DNA from: Nonomuraea turkmeniaca
GTDB lineage: Bacteria > Actinomycetota > Actinomycetes > Streptosporangiales > Streptosporangiaceae
NCBI RefSeq assembly: GCF_005889735.1
Contig: NZ_VCKY01000051.1
Coordinates: 1 to 51,442, forward strand
Length of the DNA stretch: 51,442 bases
Reading direction: 5' to 3'
The notes below the pieces were generated by a model. That model was not told where the DNA came from and made no database searches. It was given only the letters and a program-made list of their open reading frames with translations. The translations under genes were made by a program, and so were the position numbers. This document shows, one piece after another, positions 31,280-39,667 of the stretch. Every line of letters begins with the position of its first letter. Position 1 is the stretch's first letter.

Positions 31280-33454
31280 ATGCGCATCCTCTCTGTCGTG
31301 CTGTCCACCTTCTTAGCCGCCTCGCCGGTCCAGGGGACCGTCACCGACTTCGGCGTCCAGTCCGCCGCGCTCACCGTCCACGAGGGCCACTTCGGCACCG
31401 GCCAGGACGGCCGGCCCGCGGTCTTCGCCATCCAGATGGGCACCCCCGGCGTCGTGGCCGAGGTGGACCCGGTGACCCGCGAGCTGCGTGACACCGTGCC
31501 CCTGCCCGGCTCGTCGGGCGGCTGGGGCATCACCCAGACCGCCGACGGCACCGTCTACGCTGGCACCTATCCCAACGGCCACCTCTACTCCTTCAAGCCC
31601 GGCGCCGACGTCGCGACCGACCTCGGCCAGGTGGTGCCCGGCGAGACGTACGCCTACGGCCTGCAGGCCGGGGCGGACGGCACCGTCTACGGCGGCACCT
31701 ACCCCGGGGCGCACGCCTTCTCCTACTCGCCGTCGGCCGGCTTCCGCGACCTGGGCGCGATGTTCCCCGGCCAGCAGTACACCGTGGACGTCGCCGTCGA
31801 CACCGACCGGCAGCTGCTGTGGGCGGCCATCGGCTCGGCTGGCCACCTGATCAGGCTGGACCTGGCCACCGGCGAGAAGCGCGACATCTGGCCCGAGGCC
31901 CTGCGCGGCGACGCCAGCTACCCCTACGACATCAACCTCGTGGCCGGCAAGCTCTTCGTCAAACGCAGCAAGAACCAGGCGCTCGTGCTCGACCCGGACA
32001 CCGGGGCCGTGCTGGCCGACGGGTTCACCATGAACTCGCGCGGCACCACCAAGACCGCCGCCGGCGGCTACGTCTACTTCACCTCCAGCGGCGCGTTGTG
32101 GCGTTACGACCTGGCCGCCGACCGGCCCGAGCCGGTGCCCGGCCCGGTGAACGCGGGCGGCCCCGCGGTCGGCTGGGGCTTCGTCGACGGCAAGCTCTAC
32201 GCCGCGATCGGCAACTATGGCGGCGACGCCTTCTCCTACGACCCGGCCACCGGCGCCGCCGAGCGCTTCAAGCTGCCCTTCCCGCACCAGCCCATCGACA
32301 TCGCCAACATCACGGCGGGGCCGGACGGCAGGATCTACACCAACCTGTTCATCAACGGCAACCTCGCCGTCCTGGACCCGGCCACCGGCACGGTCACCCA
32401 GCTCGGCCGGACCGGGCAGACCGACGGGTGGTTCTGGAAGGACGGCAAGCTCTACCTCGGCGTCTACCCCAACGGCTCGATCATGCACTACGACCCGGCG
32501 CAGCCCTTCGTGTCGGGCACGAACCCGCGCGAGCTGTTCCGCCTGATCGGCGACGGCCAGAACCGCCCCGTGGCGTTCGCCTCCTCCGGCAGCAAGGTCT
32601 ACATCGGCAGCACCCCCGACTACGGCCTGTGGGGCGGCGCGCTCACCGTCTACGACGAGACCACCCGCACCCACACCGTCCTGCGCGCGCCCGTCACCGA
32701 CCAGGGCGTCACGTCCCTGGTCGTCCTGGGCGGCACGCTGTGGGGCGGCACGTCGATCAACGGCGGCGGCGGCACCACACCGAGGGCGACCGAGGCTAAG
32801 CTGTTCACCTACGACCTGGCCACCGGCGCCAAGCGCTCTGAGTACACCCCCGTCCCGGGCGCGCGGACGATCACCTCGCTGATCGAGGGGCCGGACGGCC
32901 TGCTGTGGGGCCTGGCCGACGGCACGCTCTTCCTCGCCGACCCGGCCACCGGTGAGGTGGTACGACGGGTGAAGCTGAGCACCGGCTCGGGCAGCGTGTC
33001 CGACGAGCTGCACCTCAACGCGGACGAGCACGTCTACGCCGCGCTGGACGGGAAGCTGCTGCGGATCGACCCGCTGTCGAAGGAGGTCACGGTGGCGGTG
33101 GAGTCGGGCGTTCACCGGAGTGCGCAGGACGGGGCCGGTAACGTCTGGTTCCGCAGTGGCACGAAGGACGCCGACGGCGCCATCCAGGGTGGTGCTCGGC
33201 TGCTGCGTTACACGCCGCCTGTCGATGCCTGTCCGCGTTCGGACTTGTCGCCGACGGTCACGATCAAGGATCGGGACAGCGGGGTCGCCAACCGGTACCG
33301 GGCCGATGGGTGCACGGTCGAGGATCTCATCGAGGACGAGAAGTATTCCGGTGGGCAGCTGGTTACCCATGTGGCCAGGAAGAGTGCGGAGCTGGCGGCT
33401 TCTGGGCTGATCACGGCTCGAGAGGCGGGGCGGATCATCGCAGCAGTCCGCTAG
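31280..33454 (+). CDS. Secreted beta-propeller protein (second paralogue)
   Basis: A 724-residue protein with signal peptide MRILSVVLSTFLAASPVQG. It has propeller-like repeats such as ADGTVYAGTYPNGHLYSF, ADGTVYGGTYPGAHAFSY and GPDGLLWGLADGTLFLAD. Corresponding blocks occur in the divergent gene at 28715 (VTDQxxxSL, GGTSIxGG, TPVPGAxxI, GLLWGLADG), so the two are paralogues. The C-terminal 70 residues are an extra helical domain (CTVEDLIEDEKYSGGQLVTH and following) absent from the first copy. No ribosome site precedes the ATG, consistent with a leaderless transcript. Possible role in sensing or binding polysaccharide; no enzymatic residues recognised. Confidence 0.85.
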   Translation: MRILSVVLSTFLAASPVQGTVTDFGVQSAALTVHEGHFGTGQDGRPAVFAIQMGTPGVVAEVDPVTRELRDTVPLPGSSGGWGITQTADGTVYAGTYPNGHLYSFKPGADVATDLGQVVPGETYAYGLQAGADGTVYGGTYPGAHAFSYSPSAGFRDLGAMFPGQQYTVDVAVDTDRQLLWAAIGSAGHLIRLDLATGEKRDIWPEALRGDASYPYDINLVAGKLFVKRSKNQALVLDPDTGAVLADGFTMNSRGTTKTAAGGYVYFTSSGALWRYDLAADRPEPVPGPVNAGGPAVGWGFVDGKLYAAIGNYGGDAFSYDPATGAAERFKLPFPHQPIDIANITAGPDGRIYTNLFINGNLAVLDPATGTVTQLGRTGQTDGWFWKDGKLYLGVYPNGSIMHYDPAQPFVSGTNPRELFRLIGDGQNRPVAFASSGSKVYIGSTPDYGLWGGALTVYDETTRTHTVLRAPVTDQGVTSLVVLGGTLWGGTSINGGGGTTPRATEAKLFTYDLATGAKRSEYTPVPGARTITSLIEGPDGLLWGLADGTLFLADPATGEVVRRVKLSTGSGSVSDELHLNADEHVYAALDGKLLRIDPLSKEVTVAVESGVHRSAQDGAGNVWFRSGTKDADGAIQGGARLLRYTPPVDACPRSDLSPTVTIKDRDSGVANRYRADGCTVEDLIEDEKYSGGQLVTHVARKSAELAASGLITAREAGRIIAAVR

Positions 33455-33902
33455 CCGCCACCTCGACACCAGCCACCTCGACACCAGCCACCCGCTGACC
33501 GTCACCCGCTGGCCGCCGCCCCGCTGGCCGTCATCGGGTGGCGGTCGGGATTGAAGGTGAGGGATGTAGAGCCGGGGATGGCCGTGTCAGAGGGGAGGAG
33601 GGCTGCCGAGAGCGAGGATGAAGAGATCGCACGAGAGCGCGAAGCGCGAGCAACGCAAGAGTGACAACGAGTGCAGGAAGCGTCACAGATAAGAGGATAT
33701 GGGACGGCTGGGTGACATGAGGGGGCGGCGGAGAGATCCGGAGGGATCGAATACGACGAATGGCGACAAGCCGTGACGAGAAGGGTGTTCAGGTGAGGCA
33801 AAGGGCAGAGGAAAAGGTCGCTAAGGGTCCACGTTGGTGGTTACATTGATCGGAGGTGCACGGGCCGGGAACCTGACATGTGCTTAGGAGCTACGACCGT
33901 GG
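33455..33902. other. Intergenic stretch, purine-rich, no convincing gene
   Basis: The first 80 bp contain a 15-bp tandem repeat (GCCACCTCGACACCA, two copies from 33458) and CCGCTGGCCG copies. From about 33540 the plus strand becomes purine-rich and lower in GC than the flanks. A short ATG frame at 33578-33664 (28 codons, highly charged: AAESEDEEIAREREARATQE) is the only protein-like piece; it has no clear ribosome site and may be a remnant. No RNA gene or terminator could be defined. Confidence 0.5.
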
Positions 33903-34346
33903 GTGACGGAGCGGCGGGAACGGGTAGCGCGGACTCGGAGACGAGCAAGGGACGTTACGGACAGGACCTTAAAGCGGGTTCTGAGCGAAAGCCGGAAGTC
34001 AGAGAGAGTCGGCATTCTCGTAGGGCACATTCGCTGGCTGGTGGGCGAAGAGGGCTTCCCTTGGATAAATGAGTTAGCCCGCGTGGGCAAGAGCGAGCAA
34101 CTGACGGTAGCTGAAATCAGGGATGTTACGTCAGAAATCGCATGGATAAGCCGAGAAGCCGGGGAACGTACACCAGAAAAAGACATGCGGCCTGACGACG
34201 ACATAGACAAAGAGCTTTTCGGGCTGGTGCCGGCGTACAGTCGGGCAGCGAATGCGAAGATCGAAGCGGCTCTATCAGGGCAAACGCTTCTATCCAAGCC
34301 CATGACCAGCGAAAATGCCAGTCACGGGCCAACTGCCCGAAGATGA
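33903..34346 (+). CDS. Orphan hypothetical protein in a lower-GC patch
   Basis: A 147-residue frame starting at GTG with AGGAG 12 nt upstream. It is highly charged and helical (VARTRRRARDVTDRTLKRVL, VGKSEQLTVAEIRDVTSEIA, MRPDDDIDKELFGLVPAYSR) with no membrane segment. Third codon positions are much less GC-biased than in its neighbours, which suggests acquisition by transfer. It shows no recognisable family. It lies alone between the propeller gene and a convergent core membrane-lipid operon. Confidence 0.55.
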   Translation: MTERRERVARTRRRARDVTDRTLKRVLSESRKSERVGILVGHIRWLVGEEGFPWINELARVGKSEQLTVAEIRDVTSEIAWISREAGERTPEKDMRPDDDIDKELFGLVPAYSRAANAKIEAALSGQTLLSKPMTSENASHGPTARR

Positions 34347-34472
34347 CGTGATCGCAGCGTAAATCCCCAGGTAAACCCCCTGATCGGCTAGAGACTGTTG
34401 TTCTCCCTGGAGGGTCATCAGCCGGAGTGCGGCGTTTGGCGTGCCGTCGGCTCCGCAGTACCACATGAAAAC

Positions 34473-34505
34473 GTGCGGCGCCGCAGGAGAGCTACGGCGC
34501 CGCAC
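34473..34505 (-). terminator. Hairpin terminator after the CDP-alcohol phosphotransferase operon
   Basis: Perfect 11-bp arms GTGCGGCGCCG (34473-34483) and CGGCGCCGCAC (34495-34505) around an 11-nt loop lie 21 bp beyond the stop of the minus-strand gene at 34526. It separates the core operon from the lower-GC patch. Confidence 0.8.
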
Positions 34506-34525
34506 ACAACCCAGAAGTCAGAGAA

Positions 34526-35245
34526 TCATCCCTTCTCCGCCTCCCCTGTGGCCTGCTCCATGGCGTCCTCGGGGGAAGCCTCAAGATCTTGTTCGGCATC
34601 GGCGCCGGCCTGGGCGGATGCCTTGTCGAGGCGGACCCAGCTCGTCACGCTCTCCACAGCGAACAGCACGAACAGGTACGCCGTCAGCACCGCCAGCACG
34701 GGCGTCACGATGCCGACTGCCGCGCCCACACCGATGATCAGAAGCCGTAGCTCCCAGCCGAGCCCGGCGTGGAACACCCAGGCGGGCGGCCAGATGCTCT
34801 GCCTCGTCCGGTAAACGGTGTCGTAGGTGTGGTAGCCCACCACGTACACCAGCACGAACAACAACCACTTGGGAGCACCGGCGGCCAGGCCGACCGCGAT
34901 CACGGCGAGGAACTCGGTGCCGCGCAGCAGCGGCGGTGTCAGCCAGTCGAAGCGGCCCAGGTGGTCGCGCGGCGCCGTGGGCAGGATGAGCACCAGGGCG
35001 ATCGCCACGGGCAGCAGCAGAATCGGGCCAGAGGAGAGCAGCCCGGTGGCCGCGATGACGGCCACGGCGAGCAGGGCGGCGAGCGCGGCCGGCACGGGCG
35101 GCAGACCCTTGCCCAGCCGGGGGGCGAGCGCGTGGACAAGGGGGCCGTCGTCGCGGTAGGCGAGCAGGCGGGCGGTCTGGATGCGGCGGCGTTCCTCGTC
35201 GGGGTCCGGCGTGGGGGTGGCCATGGCCTGCGGTTGGGTGATCAT
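34526..35245 (-). CDS. Integral membrane protein coupled to a CDP-alcohol phosphotransferase
   Basis: A 239-residue protein with six or so hydrophobic segments (PAALAALLAVAVIAATGLLS, SGPILLLPVAIALVLILPTA, WLLFVLVYVVGYHTYDTVYR, LIIGVGAAVGIVTPVLAVLT). The YxVGYHTYDTVYR stretch resembles the C-terminal DUF5941-type domain which, as I recall, is fused to the CDP-alcohol phosphotransferase in Streptomyces homologues. Here it is a separate gene starting at the ATG at 35245 with a 4-nt overlap of the upstream stop. The C-terminal tail is acidic. Confidence 0.75.
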   Translation of the reverse strand: MITQPQAMATPTPDPDEERRRIQTARLLAYRDDGPLVHALAPRLGKGLPPVPAALAALLAVAVIAATGLLSSGPILLLPVAIALVLILPTAPRDHLGRFDWLTPPLLRGTEFLAVIAVGLAAGAPKWLLFVLVYVVGYHTYDTVYRTRQSIWPPAWVFHAGLGWELRLLIIGVGAAVGIVTPVLAVLTAYLFVLFAVESVTSWVRLDKASAQAGADAEQDLEASPEDAMEQATGEAEKG

Positions 35246-36753
35246 ACGAGCGACCTCATGAGGCGTCCGGTGAGGGTGTAGGCGGCGGCGACGGAGCCCC
35301 AGATCACCAGCGTGAGGAAGGTGATCCGGGCGTCGAAGAGGGCGGCGGTGATCGCGATGGCCGCGAACCGCTCGCCGATGGGGAACACGATCATCTTGCG
35401 CGCCCAGTGAACGGCGCGGAACTTGCCCGCCTTGGTCCACATCTTGAGCAGGCCACGCAGGCCCTGGCTGCGCTCCTCCTTGCGGCGTACGAGGGCCTTG
35501 CGCAGCGCGCGGTCGTCGGGGGCGTCCAGCGGCAGCGTGGGCAGCTGCGCCGGCGGTTTGCGGCGGTTGGAGATGCCGAAGGAGAAGTCGAGCAGATGGC
35601 GCACCGACTGCAGGCCGAGCGCGGCCAGCGCCAGGATCCAGATGTCGTCGCTTTGACCGGCGACCACGTAGCCGACGGCCAGGCCGGCGAAGACCACGTA
35701 TTCCTTGAACCGGTCGAACGTGGCGTCCAGCCAGGCGCCGAGCACGCCGAACTTCCGAGCGTACCGGGCGACCTGCCCGTCGACGCAGTCGAAGACGAAC
35801 GCGAAGTAGATCAGCACGCCGCCCAGCACCATCCACGGGCGGTCGCCGGTGGCGAAGCACGCGGCCGCGGCCACGCCCAGCGCGATCGAGATCATCGTCA
35901 CCTGGTTGGGCGTCAGCCCGCGGCGGGCCGCCCAGCGGGCGATGAAGCGGGAGTAGGTCGAGACGAAGTACGTGGTGAAGAAGCCGTCGGCGCCCTTGAC
36001 CGCGTTGTTGAGCCTGGCGCGGTCCTCGTCCATGCCGGCCATCTCGGCGCCGGCCTCGTTGGCCTCCTCCTGGGTGGTGACCCGGCGGTAGAACAGGTCG
36101 CGGCGGCCGCGGATGCCGACGGACACGCCATTGCGCACCAGGCCGAACACGACGAGCTGCACCAGGTCGTCGTCCGGGCCGAACGTGTGCGCCATGGCGG
36201 CCAGCTCCCGGCAGGTCTGGGCCAGGACGGGGGCGTTGCGCGCGCTGAGGTGCACAGGGCCGAGCATCACGGCGTTGGGCCTGGTCACGGCATGGCTAGC
36301 GGTGCCGACGGAGACCACGCGCGACTTGCCGACGCGGGAGCGCACCGGCAGTCCCTCGACCCGGCTGAGGCCGATCTCCGGTTCGGCCTCGTCGATCGGG
36401 ACGCTGTCCTCCTGAGCCTCCTCGTCCGCCGTGTCCGGTCGTGGCTCTTTCGCGACGAGCGCCAGCGCACCGCGTTTGGTCTTGGTGATCTGGTAGATCA
36501 GCTCGTCGTGGACGACCGAGTTCTCCGGGATGATGAGCAGGCTCTCCGTTGCGGTCTCTGCGACGTCAGCCAGGTTTCGCAGGGCTGCGGCCACGTCGTC
36601 CGAGGGAATGGTGGCGGGCCGCGGATCTAGGGAGGTGAGCTGGCTGCGCAGCCGCTCGGCCACGGTGGGATCGCCGGGCAGCGCGGCCAGCCTCAGGCCG
36701 GTCGGAGAGGTGTCGGGGCCGGGCGAGGCGCCCAGCAGGACCACGCGGGTCAT
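35242..36753 (-). CDS. CDP-alcohol phosphatidyltransferase family protein with extended N-terminus
   Basis: A 503-residue protein. The C-terminal half has the complete CDP-OH-P signature: DCVDGQVARYARKFGVLGAW then LDATFD, with four aspartates at about residues 322, 325, 343 and 347 that bind Mg and the CDP-lipid or CDP-polyol. Several membrane helices surround it. The N-terminal about 250 residues are soluble (LLIIPENSVVHDELIYQITK, LVQLVVFGLVRNGVSVGIRG) and may be a degenerate sugar-nucleotidyltransferase domain. It transfers a phosphoalcohol to lipid or inositol-type acceptors; the acceptor is unknown. AAGGGAG precedes the ATG at 36753, preferred over an upstream in-frame start. Confidence 0.88.
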   Translation of the reverse strand: MTRVVLLGASPGPDTSPTGLRLAALPGDPTVAERLRSQLTSLDPRPATIPSDDVAAALRNLADVAETATESLLIIPENSVVHDELIYQITKTKRGALALVAKEPRPDTADEEAQEDSVPIDEAEPEIGLSRVEGLPVRSRVGKSRVVSVGTASHAVTRPNAVMLGPVHLSARNAPVLAQTCRELAAMAHTFGPDDDLVQLVVFGLVRNGVSVGIRGRRDLFYRRVTTQEEANEAGAEMAGMDEDRARLNNAVKGADGFFTTYFVSTYSRFIARWAARRGLTPNQVTMISIALGVAAAACFATGDRPWMVLGGVLIYFAFVFDCVDGQVARYARKFGVLGAWLDATFDRFKEYVVFAGLAVGYVVAGQSDDIWILALAALGLQSVRHLLDFSFGISNRRKPPAQLPTLPLDAPDDRALRKALVRRKEERSQGLRGLLKMWTKAGKFRAVHWARKMIVFPIGERFAAIAITAALFDARITFLTLVIWGSVAAAYTLTGRLMRSLV

Positions 36754-36893
36754 GACTCCCTTTCGAGACGGTAGCGGGGGGTTGAACAACGGGTGATGCG
36801 GGGACAGACGTCAAAGTCTAGTGAGGGTCACGTAAAGTCGCGTCATCAGAGCATGCCCGTAACTCGGCGCCGGTCCAGCCGTAAGATGTCCGA

Positions 36894-37628
36894 GTGAGTC
36901 TTTACCGTGACGAAGGCGTAGTTCTGCGTACGCAGAAGCTCGGCGAGGCCGACCGCATCGTCACGGTCCTGGCCAAACGCACCGGCAAGATCCGGGCAGT
37001 GGCGAAGGGTGTGCGCAGGACCACATCGCGCTTCGGGGCGAGGCTGGAGCCGTTCACCCACGTCGACCTGCAGCTCCACACCGGCCGCACGCTCGACGTC
37101 GTCACGCAGGCGGAGACGATCAGGCCGTACGGCGAGGTGCTGGCCGCCGACTACCCCCGTTACACCGCCGGCACCGCGATGCTGGAGACGGCCGACCGGC
37201 TGACGCACGGCGAGAAGGAGCCGGCGCTGCGGCAGTTCCTGCTGCTGGTGGGCGGGCTGCGCACGCTCGCCGACCGGGAGCACGAGCCCAGGCTGGTGCT
37301 GGACGCCTATTTCCTGCGTTCGCTGGCCGTGGCCGGTTACGCGCCCGCGCTGGAGGCGTGCGCCAGGTGCCGGGCGCCGGCGATCAGGGCGTTCGCCATC
37401 GTCGCGGGCGGCGTGGTGTGCGGAGCGTGCAAGCCGGCCGGGTCGGCGGTGCCCGCGGGGGAGACGATCGGGCTCATGACGGCGCTGCTGCGCGGCGACT
37501 GGGCCGCCGCCGACGCCTCGGACCAGCGCCATCGCAACGAATGCAGCGGGCTGGTGGCCGCTTATCTGCAGTGGCACCTCGAACACGGAATACGCTCTCT
37601 GCGACACGTCGAAAGGGAGCCCGTGTGA
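36894..37628 (+). CDS. recO: DNA repair protein RecO
   Basis: A 244-residue recombination mediator that helps RecR load RecA at single-strand gaps. The N-terminal OB-fold is recognisable ([40 protein letters not shown]), and a zinc site is formed by Cys156, Cys159, Cys176 and Cys179 (CARC, CGAC). It starts at GTG and its stop overlaps the uppS start by 3 nt, so they are translationally coupled. The divergent neighbour is the CDP-alcohol phosphotransferase. Confidence 0.95.
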   Translation: MSLYRDEGVVLRTQKLGEADRIVTVLAKRTGKIRAVAKGVRRTTSRFGARLEPFTHVDLQLHTGRTLDVVTQAETIRPYGEVLAADYPRYTAGTAMLETADRLTHGEKEPALRQFLLLVGGLRTLADREHEPRLVLDAYFLRSLAVAGYAPALEACARCRAPAIRAFAIVAGGVVCGACKPAGSAVPAGETIGLMTALLRGDWAAADASDQRHRNECSGLVAAYLQWHLEHGIRSLRHVEREPV

Positions 37629-38398
37629 ACGTACGACCTCCGTCCCCGCATCCGTCCGGCGCGACGCCGCCGCCGATCCCGCGTGAGCTGGTGCCCCGGC
37701 ACGTGGCGATCGTCATGGACGGCAACGGCCGCTGGGCCAAGGCACGCGGGCTGCCGCGCACCGAGGGGCACAAGGCGGGCGAGTCCTCGTTGTTCGACGT
37801 CATCGAGGGGGCGCTGGAGCTGGGCGTGCCCTATTTGAGCGCGTACGCGTTCTCGACGGAGAACTGGAAGCGCTCGCCCGACGAGGTGCGCTTCCTCATG
37901 GGCTTCAACCGGGACGTGATCAGGCGGCGGCGTGACGAGCTCAACGCCATGGGCGTGCGGGTGCGCTGGGCGGGCCGCCCGGGGCGGTTGTGGAAGAGCG
38001 TGATCTCCGAGCTGCAGACCGCCGAGGAGATGACCGTCTCCAACCGGAAGCTCACGTTGCAGTTCTGCGTCAACTACGGAGGGCAGGCCGAGATCGTCGA
38101 GGCGGCGGTCAAGCTGGCCCAGGACATCGCGGCCGGGCGGGTCAAGCCGGGCAAGGTCAACGAGAAGGTGTTCGCGCGTTACCTGGACGAGCCGGAGATC
38201 CCCGAGGTGGATCTGTTCGTGCGCTCGTCGGGCGAGCAGCGGTTCTCCAACTTCCTGTTGTGGCAGTCGGCCTACGCCGAGATGGTCTTCCTGGACCGGC
38301 TGTGGCCGGACTTCGACCGCAGGGACCTGTGGGAGGCGTGCGAGATCTACGCCAAGCGTGACCGGCGCTACGGCGGCGCGCTCCCCAATAAGGTCTAA
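37625..38398 (+). CDS. uppS: Isoprenyl (undecaprenyl/decaprenyl) diphosphate synthase
   Basis: A 257-residue cis-prenyltransferase that elongates a short allylic diphosphate with isopentenyl diphosphate to make the lipid carrier for cell-wall synthesis. The diphosphate-binding P-loop is [17 protein letters not shown] with catalytic Asp32; further conserved parts are [14 protein letters not shown] and [20 protein letters not shown]. The GTG at 37625 overlaps the recO stop. The stop TAA lies inside the first unit of a 22-bp tandem repeat. Confidence 0.95.
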   Translation: MNVRPPSPHPSGATPPPIPRELVPRHVAIVMDGNGRWAKARGLPRTEGHKAGESSLFDVIEGALELGVPYLSAYAFSTENWKRSPDEVRFLMGFNRDVIRRRRDELNAMGVRVRWAGRPGRLWKSVISELQTAEEMTVSNRKLTLQFCVNYGGQAEIVEAAVKLAQDIAAGRVKPGKVNEKVFARYLDEPEIPEVDLFVRSSGEQRFSNFLLWQSAYAEMVFLDRLWPDFDRRDLWEACEIYAKRDRRYGGALPNKV

Positions 38399-38449
38399 CT
38401 CGTTCACCAATAAGATCCAACTCGCTCCTCAATAAGGTCTAGCTCAGGA
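38386..38449. repeat. Three-copy 22-bp tandem repeat joining two convergent gene ends
   Basis: Units begin at 38386, 38408 and 38430 with the shared pattern CAATAAGRTCYARCTC. Unit 1 contains the uppS stop (TAA, 38396-38398); unit 3 contains the stop of the minus-strand hydrolase (38439-38441). The repeat is AT-richer than the flanks. It looks like a slippage expansion of the uppS 3' end that now supplies the stop of the neighbour. Confidence 0.8.
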
Positions 38450-39224
38450 ACTCCGCCACGTCCGCGGCGAAGCGCGGGTGACCGAACGTCCCGATGTGGC
38501 TCGTCCCCGGGTAGATGATCAACTGCGACTCCGGCAGCAGCTCGGCCGTCTCTCTGAAGAGCCCCGCCGGGTAGGCCAGGTCACGCTCGCCGCCGACGAT
38601 CAGTGTGGGCGCCCTGATGCCGGCGAGCCGGTCCCGTACGTCGAAGGAGTCCTCCGCCTGGGCGAAGCGCAGCATGTCGAGAGGGTTCGAGGGACGCATC
38701 ACGGGGTCGGCGAGCCACAGCAGAGGCCGGAACAGCGCCCTGGTGAGCGCGGTCCTGCCGACGAGGGGCGCCTGGTGGTGGGCGCCGCGTCGCCCGGCCG
38801 CCACAGCCTCGGTGTAGCTGCGCTGGACCTCGCGGGTGAGCGGGGTCAGCGTGTACGCCGCCCCGGCCACCACCAGCCGCCTGACGACCTCGGGGTGATC
38901 GGCGGCCAGTTGCAGCGCCAGCGACCCGCCGGACGACATGCCCAGCACGTCCACGGGCTCCCCGAACCGCTCGGCCAGGGCGTCGGCGTGCCGGCCGGCG
39001 ATGTCCGCCATGGTCGTGCCCTCGGCCATCCCCGGCGCCCGGTTGACCGCATAAACGTGGAAATGTCGCCCGAGCGGGTCCATCGTCCTGCGCTCCATCC
39101 TGAGCGCCCATCCCGTGGGGTTGGCGTGGTCCGGCGTGAACCACCGCAGCACCACCAGCGGCCTGCCCGACCCCACCGTGTAGTACGGCAATCCGTGCGC
39201 CAGCGTGCCCGTGTCCATCGTCAC
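38439..39224 (-). CDS. Alpha/beta-fold hydrolase
   Basis: A 261-residue hydrolase: nucleophile elbow VLGMSSGGSLALQLAADHPE, acid region PTLIVGGERDLAYPAGLF, and a catalytic His in YPGTSHIGTFGHPRF. The GTG at 39224 is chosen because it overlaps the stop of the upstream AraC-type remnant (GTGA) and is preceded by GAGGGA. The substrate is unknown. The coupling suggests that the regulator once controlled this gene. Confidence 0.87.
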   Translation of the reverse strand: MTMDTGTLAHGLPYYTVGSGRPLVVLRWFTPDHANPTGWALRMERRTMDPLGRHFHVYAVNRAPGMAEGTTMADIAGRHADALAERFGEPVDVLGMSSGGSLALQLAADHPEVVRRLVVAGAAYTLTPLTREVQRSYTEAVAAGRRGAHHQAPLVGRTALTRALFRPLLWLADPVMRPSNPLDMLRFAQAEDSFDVRDRLAGIRAPTLIVGGERDLAYPAGLFRETAELLPESQLIIYPGTSHIGTFGHPRFAADVAEFLS

Positions 39225-39559
39225 CCCGCGTCCCTCATGCCACGGCATCGACCCGGAGCCGTGCCGAACTCCCGCTTGAACGCCTTGGCGAACGCGAACT
39301 CCGTCCACGGCAACCCTGCCAGCGCCGCGAGCGACTGCACCGTCCACGGATGCGCCGGCCGGTGAACGGCCCGCAGCGTCTCCATGACCTGGGAGTCACG
39401 CAGGGCGGGCAGCGGCAGGCACCCGCCGCGCAGGATCATGGGGAAGCCGGCGCCCTGCTGCGGGCGGAAGCGTCCGCCCCACGGGGCCCGCAGGTGGGTG
39501 CGCGAGGCGTGCGGCCGTCCCGTTCGCATGGCGGCGACGGCGTCGCTGAGCACGTCCAT
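39221..39559 (-). pseudogene. AraC-family regulator with large in-frame internal deletion
   Basis: A 112-residue frame that begins like a cupin-type AraC regulator (MDVLSDAVAAMRTGRPHASR, THLRAPWGGRF) and ends in the linker and first HTH (PALRDSQVMETLRAVHRPAH, PWTVQSLAALAGLPWTEFAF). Normal members have about 300 residues; most of the cupin domain and the second HTH are missing, and the C-terminus reads GTAPGRCRGMRDAG. The frame stays open to a stop overlapped by the hydrolase start. It may still yield a short product, but DNA binding with a single HTH is doubtful. Confidence 0.7.
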
Positions 39560-39667
39560 GCTTTCCACGGTATCCCGGGGGCCCCTCGTTCCCCGGTGGC
39601 TCCCGGGAGCACGCGGGCTCGCCGGGGATGGCCTTTCGGGCCCTGGGGCTCCGGGCAGAGCGCTTCT

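Noticed and set aside
33502..33801. Minus-strand frame of 99 codons in the purine-rich gap
   Set aside because: Ser/Cys/Pro-rich composition is what antisense of purine-rich DNA gives; no start signal or family.
34290..34466. Short minus-strand frame (58 codons from an ATG at 34466)
   Set aside because: It partly overlaps the 3' end of the orphan ORF in antisense, has no ribosome site and begins just after the operon terminator. It has some protein-like composition, so it is not fully excluded.
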